From Adiantum capillus-veneris (lineage: Eukaryota; Streptophyta; Polypodiopsida; Polypodiales; Pteridaceae), in contig CM043943.1 of NCBI GenBank assembly GCA_014529385.2, forward strand, positions 155,653,092 to 155,717,091: 64,000 nucleotides of DNA. Direction: 5' to 3'. Under the pieces are notes generated by a model, which ran no database searches, was not told the DNA's origin, and saw nothing but the letters and a program-made list of their open reading frames with translations. Position 1 is the first letter of the stretch, and each line of letters opens with the position of its first letter. The position numbers and the translations under genes were made by a program. This document shows, piece by piece, positions 11,693 to 20,800 of the stretch.

Positions 11693-11730
<38 letters not shown>
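11693..11730. repeat. (CT)n microsatellite
   Basis: About 19 CT units without interruption. Confidence 0.97.
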
Positions 11731-11731
<1 letters not shown>

Positions 11732-12103
11732 ACTGCAAATTTTTGAGAAACTTTCTTTTCACGAGCTCGAGGAGAGGGGTCGGGGGATTCAGTCGCAGGC
11801 TCGGTGGGAATGAGCCCTTGCACACACACTATAGTCTATGATGTTTGAAATAAAAAAAAATCACTTTCACTGCTCTCTGTCGAAAGCCTGCTCTTTGTCG
11901 AAATCCGCTCTCTGACGAGATGACGAGCATGCTTTGTTTGTGCCCCCCACAATTCCTTTCCCCTGCAAGATCCCTCACAACTTTGGGATCTGCTCAACCT
12001 GCTGCCCCTAAACGGATGCTCCTCTTGACCTTGCTAGCCACTGTTGGCTGCCCAAATTGCCTTTGTTATTATCTGTTGCACGACCTCACTGTGTGTTGAT
12101 TTT

Positions 12104-12127
12104 GACAATGTGTGTGTGTGTGTGTGT
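12104..12127. repeat. (TG)n microsatellite
   Basis: About 11 TG units. Confidence 0.9.
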
Positions 12128-12905
12128 ATTGTCCACACCACGACAGAATAGCTCTGTCGGGTGTATTCAACACTGCCTCCTCACTCGCTGCCCGATTCTA
12201 GCGCTGCCTCAATTGGCTAAGTGTCGAGCTCGATTCAAATCTCCCCCCTCGCTCCAAGCCTTCAAAAGGCTCTGCTGCACTCTTTCCATGCTTGCCTGAG
12301 AATGACTTGCCTCTGTGCTCTCGAGTCTGCAAGCACCTTGCTCCCTTGCCCAAGACTTCCAAGCCTTGGTTCAATGGATTGCTCGAATTTGCCTTGCTTA
12401 CTATCTGCAGAGTCGATTCTCTATTTCCCCCAATAGGCTCGATTTCAAGCTCTTGGCTTATTTGCTGCTACTGATTCATCTGCTAAGAAACTCGGTGCTT
12501 CTCGGATGGTCCAAACCTTTGTCGACTGGAATGCTTGCTTCTGATTTCAATTCTTTGGCACATAAACGATGAGTTGTTTTAGAAACTTGGGTCACCATTC
12601 CATATTGAAGCAACGTTCTTAGGCAAGGGCGACAGAGAGATACAATTTAACGAGAACAACAACCTCTTCGTTGATCTTGAAGCATTGCAAAGGTATGCAG
12701 TTCACTTCTTTGACATCAGTCGAGACGAGTGTGGTGGGGTTCTCAAGTTTGTTTGGAAGCTCGATGAGTGCGAGGTCCTGAAGAACAAGAAGCTAGAGAG
12801 AGTCACCATTACCCTCATGAACAGAGCTCTGGATCCATCAATAACGAAAAAGGATACTTTAGCGTACAATCAGAAAACAACATTCTAACTCTAGGATCAT
12901 TTCAG

Positions 12906-12980
12906 GTATACTTCGTTCACTCTATGATAACAAAAATATTGATTATTTGGTTGCTGATTTTGTGTTTTCGTTTTTCACAG
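12906..12980 (+). other. Spliceosomal intron (75 bp)
   Basis: GT...AG borders with a T-rich 3' end (GTTTTCGTTTTTCACAG). The length is divisible by three and the intron has no stop in the host frame. Splicing gives a smooth join SFQ-QVDKEN. Confidence 0.65.
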
Positions 12981-13823
12981 CAAGTTGATAAGGAAAATTT
13001 TGAAATCCTCGATTGGGTTTTTAGTCAAACCCAAATTCCTTCTATCATCAGTGAACAAAGAAACGGAGCCGTTCTTTTAGTGAAAAGATTTGGTGACTAC
13101 ACAGTGGAATGACACATGGCAGGTGACTTAAAGACTCTTAAGTGTATGTACAACATAACACACAGAGCAGCTGTGGCAAATCCATGCTTATATTGCATGG
13201 CTGATGCACAATCACTTGAGAGTGTGCAATGGATTAGAGCTCCCAACACACATCTTCAAGATAGAACTTTTAAACCAGTGCTTGTTATTTCTCTGGGTAG
13301 AGTTCATGTCTGTACACTTCATGCACTCTGTCGAATAATTGAAAAGGTGGTTCATTTGTACATATGTTTTGCATGGACATTAAAGCTAGAGAGTGAGTCG
13401 AAAAGAGTGATCAAAGCATTGGAGGGAGTGCTCTCAGACATTGGTTTGCATGGAGGCAATGTCAAAATCGAAGAGGACCCTAAGATGTCTCAAATTCGGT
13501 ACAAGGTACCGAGGAAAGCATCGATAGGCGGAGTGAAGGCAAGAAGGTTTCTTGGGTTTAGCCTCAAAGATTCAGATAGAGTAGAAAGGAGAAACCTGTT
13601 CAACAAATGGAAATAGTTACATAAAGTGGTTAAAGACAATGCTGGTGGTGGGGTAATCCAGAATCACAAGGCGAACGTGTGGAAATCACTAGATAAAATT
13701 TTCCATTACATTGAGCAACATTCTTGGGACCAAAGTAAGCTCGCATCATTTCAAGCAGCCTTGCTGGATTGGAAAAAGACTTACCTTACAGGGTGGGGTG
13801 GGCAACATATCACACATTACATG

Positions 13824-13900
13824 GTGGGTTGGCATTCTACGTATACAAAACAAAATTTTAAATTGTACTCTACTGACCATTTTGTTTTATTTCAATGCAG
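13824..13900 (+). other. Spliceosomal intron (77 bp)
   Basis: GTGGGT donor, T-rich tract and TTTCAATGCAG acceptor. Removing 77 bases moves the reading from the first frame to the frame open until 14,257, joining THYM to HILFNHGP without a gap. Confidence 0.75.
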
Positions 13901-14224
13901 CACATACTGTTCAACCATGGTCCATATTTTGCCAAGACATACGGCTCACTATCAATATGGTCCACACAAGGCATGGAAAAAACCCACTACATGGCAAGAA
14001 CAGGTTATTTTAAGCACACTAGACATGGGGGAGGAAAAGAAAATGCCAATAGCCTATTAGAGTTACACCAATGGAATTTTAGACGACTAATTCATAGAGC
14101 AAGGCAGAAGGAACTTCTTAAGAGTTCAGAAATTACACGGTCTTTACAACACATCTGCAAAGAGAAGAAACAGATGGCTTGGGGAGCTTCAAATGCGGCA
14201 GAGCGCCATGCGAGGTGGCGATGG

Positions 14225-16071
14225 TCACGAGTCAGGAGCGAGAGAAGATGGACCTGAGCTCGTTGTTTTTATCCTCTTCGATGCACCTCCTCCTTCCTCA
14301 CTTTGTACCTCTTTGATGTGCAAGCTCTGTAGACGAGCTCGTTCCTCTGTTGATGGCAGCATCCCCACGGGCATCATGCGTCTTCTTTTCCTTAGAAACA
14401 ACCGCTTGTTGTATGGATCTAAGCTTTCCGGGTCTTCAACCCCTGCAGCCAGAGCCTGAGCTGTGTAGGACATGAAATAGGGGGATCTAAGTGCTTGGCA
14501 CCCATACCCAATGCCAAATACGCGTAGAGCAAACTGTTTCTCAATCATAATTAGTCTTTTTGCGTTTAGTGGGAGGGGGTGCTCACCACACAATCTTGTA
14601 ATAACTTTCATTGCAAACACTGGGAACTTTGCATTGTCATCGGAGTATTCCTTGTGGTATATTATGATCTACATAAAAATTGTAATGAATTTATGGGCCG
14701 TAAGTGAGATGAGTACAATTGCCAAGTACTTGAATTGTTTCTACAAATCTTTTTGTGGTTGAAACGCCCGATGTAGTGAGACAACGCCGCATCCTTGCCT
14801 TGGCCTCCAGTGATAAGCCCTTGCCGTGAGCCTCCCGCTCTTCTAAGGAAACTATCGTCATACACTAGCACCTGGCAGCAAAAAAAATGATAATGATATT
14901 TTATCACTGGGCCATCTCTAATACCATCTGAATACACGACAAAAGTTACCATCTGATTCTCATCCATTTCCAGCATCGACCTCCCCCACAAGTGAATAGA
15001 CTGACTATTCATTACCTGATCTTTGGGTGCCACGTGCCTACCCATGTTTTCCAAGCCGAGTTGTTTTGTTGTCAATTGAAACTGCTCATCTGTTGGCAAA
15101 TTGGCCTCTCCAGACTTCGCTTCATTGAACGTATCTTTGATCAGTTGCCACCTTGAAGTGAACAGTGAGTCGCGGACAACTGTGTCAGCAATAAGATGTT
15201 GGTCCACTCCATCATCGTCCACAAACCCCAAGTCTACCTCACAAAAATTTGCAATTGCCGCTAGGCAGTAGTCCTCCCGTATATTGAGCTTATGCATGAT
15301 ATCTGTGAGCAGAACATAGTGGGTGTCGCCCGCCATAGCAAGGCTGGGAGCACAATTCAGAGGCAAAGTCGCTTCCTTACTTGGACTTTCTTGCTTGCAC
15401 CCTATTGCTGCATCCGCAAGAGAAACAAGAGTGAAGCATGCATCAAATGTTTCCTTTAGTACCTCTACCCGCTCTTCTTCTGGGTCGAACTGCACCTCCA
15501 CATCCTCTACCTCTTCCTCCGGCGCCAATGGACAACTACCGAAAGTTGTTGACTGGGAAGTCTCTGACTCACCAACCGTCTGCAAGTATAAGTAACAGAC
15601 AAACCTCGGTAGAATTCCACTAAGCGACACTTTTTGAAGTGATTCATACACCTGTCTTGTACAAGCAGTGCATTGGAGGGACACTTTTCTAGACAGCGAT
15701 TCAGTCTCCTTGAAGCACTCGTCAGGGTCAAGGTCGGTTGGGTGCACATACCTCATGCTATCAACTGTCATGGAATTGTCACAAGTGACTTCCTCATACT
15801 GTTGCAAATGGGTTTGTAGGTACTCAAATGAGCAATCTATAATCCTCTGTATAGAAAAATCTGCATTGAACATTCCTGATAGTTCTGGTGCACGGTGATG
15901 AGCACGGGCGTTATATAAGAACGTGAATAGTTTTTCTTCACATGTATCCTCGCTCATGTCTGTCTTCAAGACTATGATCCCCATGATTGAAAGAAAAAGC
16001 AAGCCAAAACTATTTGGTGTCATAACCAAGCGAATATTGAGCCTCGAGTACCCCTCAATGTCTCTTTTCAC
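14225..16071 (-). CDS. Acidic protein of unknown function (at least two exons), possibly part of a mobile element
   Basis: A 469-codon minus-strand frame runs from 16,071 to 14,662. A second frame, 14,620-14,225, carries on with similar character. An intron from about 14,740 to 14,665 (GTAGAAAC...TTTTTATGTAG) would join HYIGRFNHK to IIYHKEYSDDNAKF and FPVFAMKVITRL. A 51-base GT...TTGCAG stretch near 15,584-15,634 could also be an intron. Visible features are an acidic run PEEEVEDVEVQFDPEEERVE at about 15,470-15,530, a cysteine pair LQCTACTRQVYE, and a basic C-terminus (RLFLRKRRR, SKRIKTTSS). The start is uncertain: the first Met lies at the edge of the palindromic array, and MSEDTCEEKLF is an alternative. 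No family recognised. It converges tail to tail with the plus-strand pseudogene. Long openness suggests recent function. Confidence 0.45.
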
Positions 16072-16073
16072 TT

Positions 16074-16400
16074 GGTTCTGTCCCGTGTGCTAATGTCATA
16101 AGAGGTGACGTTAGTTGAGTCAGAACCAAGCGAGTAGGGGCCCCAAGAATCTCTGAAGGGCCCTATTTTCTTGGTTCTATCCTGTGCACTAATGTCATAA
16201 GAGGTGACGTTAGTTGAGTCAGAACCAAGCGAGTAGGGGCCCCAAGAATCTCCGAAGGGCCCTATTTGCTTGGTTCTGTCCCGTGCGCTAATGTCATAAG
16301 AGGTGATGTTAGTTGAGTTAGAACCAAACGAGTAGGGGCCCCAAGAATCTCCGAAGGGCCCTATTCGCTTGGTTCTGTCCTGTGACCCAAGTATTCGGAA
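16074..16400. repeat. 99-bp tandem repeat, ~3.3 copies, each unit palindromic
   Basis: Units begin with CTTGGTTCTGTCC and contain the partner CAGAACCAAG about 50 bases later. A second inverted pair is GAGTAGGGGCCCC / GGGCCCTATTCGC. Read on the minus strand, the array keeps an open frame of 33-residue repeats only because 99 is divisible by three. The core (T)ATTCGCTTGGT is shared with the 17.5-kb and 18.6-19.5-kb repeats. Confidence 0.92.
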
Positions 16401-16549
16401 CATGTGGATAAGAACAGAGCATTTAATGTTATCAATGATAGATTTATAGGCCTACTCACTCACTATGCCCAAACTCAGGCACGGTCACATAAGGAGTAAT
16501 TATTCCAACCATGCATGCGGTCTGAGACTTTTAATTTTACCCTAACGCA

Positions 16550-17210
16550 GTGGCTTCGGTGCGCACACAGTTAACAGCACACAGGAAGGGGAGAGACAGG
16601 GAGAAAGAACCTATCTCTGCAATATCCAATGGCGCCGATTTGGATGGTGATGTCGCAGGCCACCGACAACAAGAACCAGAGGGGGGCGATGGCGACGCGG
16701 CAGCAAAGGACTCGACCCAGTGGAGGTCGCTCAACGCAGGATCATGAGAGGTGGCCAAGTGGAAGAGCGCAGAAAATGCAAAGGCAACGACGATCTGTTT
16801 GTTCTACTTGGACATGGAGATGACGACTGCAAGGGCGATCGGCGTCTGACTCTCAACACAGGATCACGAGAAGTGGCCAAGGGGAAGAGCGAAGAAAATG
16901 CAAAGGCAATGGCGATCTGTTTGTTCTACTGGAGATGGAGATGGCAAATGCAAGGGCGATCGGCGTCTGACTCTAAACGCAGGATCACGAGAGCTGGCCA
17001 AGGGGAAGAGCGCAGAAAAGGCAAAGGTAGCAGCGATCTGTTTGTTCCACTTGGAGATGGAGATGGCGACTGCAAGGGCAATTGGCGTCTGTCTGACCCT
17101 AAACGGTCACTCAAAAAGGCACGTGGGTTGCGCTCACAAGGACAGCCAGTAATAAATGGTCTCAGATTCCCATGTAGTACGATTTACCAACCACAATCTC
17201 GCGCATAAGT
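16550..17210. repeat. GC-rich 121/122-bp tandem repeat, three copies
   Basis: AGGATCAxGAGA recurs at 16,738, 16,860 and 16,981. It is followed each time by a GTGGCCAAGxGGAAGAGC-like stretch, a GATCTGTTTGTTC word and a GGAGATGGxGAxGxC purine stretch. The unit length is not divisible by three, so a long open frame across it (16,720-17,208) is unlikely to be a real protein. It lies between two palindromic blocks. Confidence 0.88.
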
Positions 17211-17550
17211 GAAGTTGTCACCCTCCGCGAGGTAAGCATTCTAAGTTGAGGCATTATCCCCGCCAAACATCTCAAGTTTCAACTATTCTGCCTCTTTTCG
17301 TGTCCTCTACTGTGCATCATTCTAATTAACTCTACCCCCATCGACGCTACGTGGTAAGCAAACTCCATCACCTCTTACTCTCGCGCATCCTCCTTCTCTT
17401 ACTCTTGTTCTGCAGTGCTTCAGTGACGCGGAACTCTACAAATAGTGAAGAGGTATGCTACTTACTACCCTTCTGTGCACTTGTATTTTGTGTAGTTAGT
17501 ACCAGGAGAATAGGCAAGGTAAACCCTGTTTGCTGCACCTGTTCACTTGG
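17211..17550 (+). other. Possible untranslated exons with splice-like sites
   Basis: CGCGAG|GTAAGCATT near 17,231 and GAAGAG|GTATGCTAC near 17,452 are good donor-like sites. TTGTTCTGCAG at about 17,405-17,415 is acceptor-like. A short leucine-rich frame (HHLLLSRILLLLLLF) sits here. No continuous gene could be assembled; treat as suggestive only. Confidence 0.2.
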
Positions 17551-17715
17551 TAGTGACCATCGTCCTTGGTCAGTACCAAGCGAATAAGGGAAGGTCACTT
17601 AGTCCGAAGGGCCCTATTCGCTTAGTACTGACCTAAAGAAAAGTTAAGTGATGTCTGCTAGTACAGAGGTCAATACTAAGCAAATAAGGGGAAGGTAAAC
17701 CCTGTTTGTTGCAAA
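17440..17715. repeat. Diverged palindromic repeats related to both arrays
   Basis: TTCACTTGGTAGTGACC (17,551) pairs with GGTCAGTACCAAGCGAATAA (17,568), and CCCTATTCGCTTAGTACTGACC (17,611) pairs with GGTCAATACTAAGCAAATAAGG (17,668). The flanking GGCAAGGTAAACCCTGTTTG motif also appears twice (about 17,514 and 17,691). Confidence 0.85.
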
Positions 17716-17889
17716 TTTAGGGTTTTTTTTTGCCAAATACGCGTTTTGAATTTATAAGAAAGAAACAAAATTACAACTTAACAGCGGGTTTTGAGTTAGA
17801 AAACACTTATACTTTACAAAGAGTGGCCTACTAATTTCCGGGGGTTTAGGGTTTGCAATAACCATGTAGTCCTTTTCCTTCACAGCCAC

Positions 17890-18440
17890 ACTATCTCTTC
17901 CTGAAGCCTGTTGGCAAAGTAATGGCTTCCTCATATTTATTGGCTAGCTCAAGCACTTCATCCTTCATTTCCTGAAGCCAATTAAAGATAGCCTCTACAG
18001 AGCCATTCTCGGCGAGCAATCGCTGCATGTCTTCATGCCTTCTTGCTTCCAGAGAGTCTTTAAGGATTGAGACCCTCTGCTTGACGATCAGCATTTGTTG
18101 CTGCTTCAGGCTAGCATCCTGCATAGAGCATTTAGCAAATAAGCTTTTCAAACTAGGAGCTTGGAAAGAATTACCAGTGGCTTACCTCAAGAATTGACTC
18201 CTGTGTTGACAACAGCCACTCCCGGGCTGTGTCGATCGAGAACATTAAGGGTAACATCGGGGGAGGGCCAAGGGGGGACCATATGAGGAGGGCCCGGATG
18301 CGGTGCTACTGGCGCTGTGGGAGTATACCTTGGAAAGGCATCACCACTATCCTAAGATTCTTGTAGTTGTTCTGCGAAACCCTGAGGGAGGTTCTGAAAC
18401 AACTGCTGGTTAAATAGACTAGATGGACATGCCTAAAAAG
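17890..18440 (-). CDS. Coiled-coil protein fragment with one intron, unknown family
   Basis: On the minus strand a proline-rich stretch is followed by SIDTAREWLLSTQESILE (exon ending at 18,186). A 67-bp intron (18,185-18,119, GTAAGCC...CTATGCAG) leads into DASLKQQQMLIVKQRVSILK, then HEDMQRLLAENGSVEAIF and MKDEVLELANKYEEA, stopping about 17,892. The second exon is strongly helical with coiled-coil spacing. The upstream proline-rich part (PHPGPPHMVPPWPSP, 18,250-18,320) is in a different frame, so the 5' part is broken or misread. It could be the first exons of the acidic ORF downstream at 16,071-14,225, separated by the arrays. Neither function nor family can be named. Confidence 0.45.
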
Positions 18441-18624
18441 CAGAGCCTGGGTTTTGGCTTATGAGTGAGTGGTCTATGAAGGGTGGTACCGCCATGCGGT
18501 TTCATGAGAGGTGGACGTGGGAGAGAGAATCAATGGTACCATCCCCCCGAGATTAGGGGAGGTGATGGGAGGGAACGACATGACAGTTAGGACCGCATTG
18601 ATTTAAACGTCTCCTTCACATTGG

Positions 18625-19480
18625 TATTTTGTTGCAGGGGATGCAAACCTGTTCGCTTGCTTGTACACTTTTCTGAGGTCACTACCAAGCAAATAAGGTA
18701 TTTTGTTACAGGGGATGCAAACCTGTTCGCTTGGTACTGACCTCTGAAAATATAAGTGATGTCTACTATTACTATTTTCTGAGGTCACTACCGAGCGAAT
18801 AAGGCAAGGCAAACTCTTTCCTATGCACCTATTCGCTTAGTAGTGACCTCAGAAAATACAAGTCATGTCTGCTATTACTATTTTTTGAGGTCACTACCGA
18901 GCGAATAAGGCAAGGCAAACTGTTTCTTATGCACCTATTCGCTTGGTAGTGACCTCAGAAAATATAAGTCATGTCTGCTATTACTATTTTCTGAGTTCAC
19001 TACCAAGCGAATAAGGCAAGGCAAACTCTTTCCTATGCACCTATTAGCTTGGTAGTGACCTCAAAAAATATAAGTCATGTCTGCTATTACTATTTTCTGA
19101 GGTCACTACCGTGCGAATAAGGCAAGGCAAACTCTTTCCTATGCACCTATTCGCTTGGTAGTGACCTCATGCAATATAATTCATGTTTGCTATAACTATT
19201 TTTTGAGGTCACTACCGAGCGAATAAGGCAAGGCAAACTCTTTCCTATGCACCTATTCGCTTGGTACTGACCTCATGCAATATAAGTCATGTCTGCTATT
19301 ACTATTTTCTGAGGTCACTACTGAGTGAATAAGGCGAGGCAAACTCTTTCCTATGCACCTATTCGCTTGGTACTGACCTCATGCAATATAAGTCATGTCT
19401 GCTATTACTATTTTTTGAGGTCACTACCGAGCGAATAAGGGAAGGCAACCTATTTCATATGCACCTATTCGCCTGCTTTC
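18625..19480. repeat. 106-bp palindromic tandem array, eight units
   Basis: GAGGTCACTACC (variants tolerated) begins at 18,675, 18,781, 18,887, 18,993, 19,099, 19,205, 19,311 and 19,417: an exact 106-base period. Each unit is an inverted repeat. A left arm, CTATTCGCTTGGTAGTGACC, is mirrored by a right arm, GGTCACTACCGAGCGAATAA, around an AT-rich centre (ATATAAGTCATGTCTGC). Arms are joined by AGGCAAACTCTTTCCTATGC. The core is the same as in the 99-bp array at 16.1-16.4 kb. The first unit is a diverged edge copy with a CAGGGGATGCAAACCTGTTCGC linker. Confidence 0.95.
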
Positions 19481-19798
19481 TTGTAAGTGATCCCCTTGAG
19501 TCAAAAACTAGAGTTACAATTAGTATAGTGGACAAACAATCCAAATACATTTGAAGTTGTAAGATAGATGTATACAAGGGCCTAAAATCATCACATATAA
19601 AATCTACCAAGTAGCTCTTATATTAACGTTTCCCACTCCATCTAATCTCTTTAGCACAAGAATCAAGGTTGGTAGTTCTTGAAGGAGTAACAACCAAGCC
19701 GAACAATGTCTTCAGGCTTGTTGTAACCTATTTCCAAACATTGATTGTATACATGGATGTATTTTTGCAATCCTCATGCTTATTTGATTGACTGCAGG

Positions 19799-19890
19799 AT
19801 GAGATAGATCTCCATGTTGATGCTATCAAGGAGTTGGAGATGTAGCATGACTTGCTTCAAAAGATGATGAGTAGGGTCAAAGTAGGGTGC
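19799..19890 (+). pseudogene. Possible relic exon, coiled-coil-like
   Basis: TTTGATTGACTGCAG looks like an acceptor. It is followed by DEIDLHVDAIKELEM, a TAG stop, then HDLLQKMMSRVK in the same frame. A single C-to-T change (CAG to TAG) would explain the stop. It is short, and chance is possible. Confidence 0.25.
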
Positions 19891-20189
19891 CAAGTTTGCA
19901 TCTTCCCACCTCTACCTTCTGTTTTGCCCCCCCATCATAGATGACCTTATTTTATATGCAAAATGTATTGGGTGTGGGCATGGATAAAATGTCAACAAAG
20001 TTGTCATCCTTGTGGTGCTACCCTACAAGCACACATGTCACTCAATGTGCTTCACAACCTTGTGTACCTATAGGGAGCGATGTGTGGTTTGAGACTGCTT
20101 TAGGGAAACTCTTTGAAATGCTCAGTTGAGTGTGGTCTGGGGAGATGGTAAGATCTTTATAATATTTTCTTGGTCTAAAAGGTACATAC

Positions 20190-20800
20190 CACTATTCTAC
20201 ATACCAGGGACACTATGCTAGTTAACACTAGCCCGTATGATAGGATACAATTATAGTATCATATATAGCAGTGCCATCACAATAAGAAGTGTCATATGCT
20301 TATGCTAGATATAGGTGCCACCATGCTAGTTAGCAGTGTCATATCCTTCTTATGCTTGATGTCAGTGCCACCATGCTAGTTATTACAAGTGTCATATGCT
20401 TATGCTAGATGTAGATCCCACCTTAATAGTTGGAAATTTCATATGCTAGTTAGTAGTGCCATATGTTTCTTATACTATATAGATAGTTAGTAGTTTTTTC
20501 ATGATATCTAGCATAGACCTGTATGATGCTAGATAAGAGTGCCACCATTCTAGTTAGCAGTGTCATAATTTTCTTATGCTAGAGATCAATGACCATGCTA
20601 GTTACCAATGTCCTATGCATGTGCTAGATATAGGTGCCACCATAATAGTTAGCAGTGTCATATGCTAGTTAGCATTGCCATTATGCTAAGTATCAGTGCC
20701 ACCATGCTACTTGGCATTGGTCCCTATGCTTGCTAGCTCTAGCACTATGCTACCTAATAGCACCACCATGGTGGTTAGCATTGTCATATGTTAGTTTAGC
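20190..20800. repeat. Degenerate minisatellite built on ATGCTAGTTAGCAGTG
   Basis: Variants of TGCTAGTTAGCAGTGTCATATGC and GCTAGATATAGGTGCCACCAT alternate about ten times with irregular spacing of roughly 45-75 bases. The last variants fade out toward 20,890. Confidence 0.8.

Larger units (their letters stand above)
10501..12580. other. Non-coding stretch, more GC-rich in the middle
   Basis: No supported gene. 11,100-11,560 is comparatively rich in CpG-containing ATGTCG/GATGTC words. It includes an inverted-looking pair of CTGCCTGCGCCGGGCAG (about 11,112) and CGCCGCCGGGCGG (about 11,394). A CT tract and a TG tract lie within. It may contain the missing 5' part of the Copia element, but no LTR match to 5,900-6,127 was found. 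Confidence 0.4.
12585..14257 (+). pseudogene. Intron-containing pseudogene of unknown, possibly transposase-like family
   Basis: Three exons can be followed. Exon 1 (about 12,585-12,905) reads FHIEATFLGKGDREIQFN and LEALQRYAVHFFDISRDECG, with one frameshift near 12,840. An intron at 12,906-12,980 (75 bp, GTATAC...TTTTTCACAG) leads to QVDKENFEILDWVF. Exon 2 carries a CLYC pair (ANPCLYCMADAQS) and VHVCTLHALCRIIEK. The second intron, 13,824-13,900 (77 bp, GTGGGT...TTTCAATGCAG), restores the frame exactly into HILFNHGPYFAKTYGSLSIW, TQGMEKTHYMAR and FKHTRHGGGKENANSLLELH. The exons are in frame except for two nonsense codons (TGA at 13,110, TAG at 13,614) and the frameshift, so it is a recent pseudogene. 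I do not recognise the family. Conserved His, Cys and Glu spacing and its place beside palindromic arrays make a transposon-borne gene plausible; that is inference. Confidence 0.6.

Noticed and set aside
13110-13616. Stop codons corrected by U-to-C RNA editing, as occurs in fern organelles
   Set aside because: The locus has spliceosomal introns and lies among nuclear transposons, and such editing is known from organelles. Plain pseudogene decay is simpler.
14662-14900. A 36-base GT...CAG intron near 14,880
   Set aside because: It has a pyrimidine-rich end but is shorter than the minimum for plant introns. The frame is open through it, so it was left as exon.
16068-16403. Open frame of 33-residue repeats (DRTKxIGPFGDSWGPYS-like) on the minus strand
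   Set aside because: It is the translation of a 99-bp palindromic tandem array. The frame stays open only because 99 is divisible by three.
16720-17208. 162-codon plus-strand frame
   Set aside because: It spans a 121/122-bp tandem repeat that changes frame at each unit, so the protein has no consistent repeat and is unlikely to be real.
18625-19480. CRISPR-like regular repeats
   Set aside because: Units are contiguous palindromic tandem copies without unique spacers, in a plant genome.
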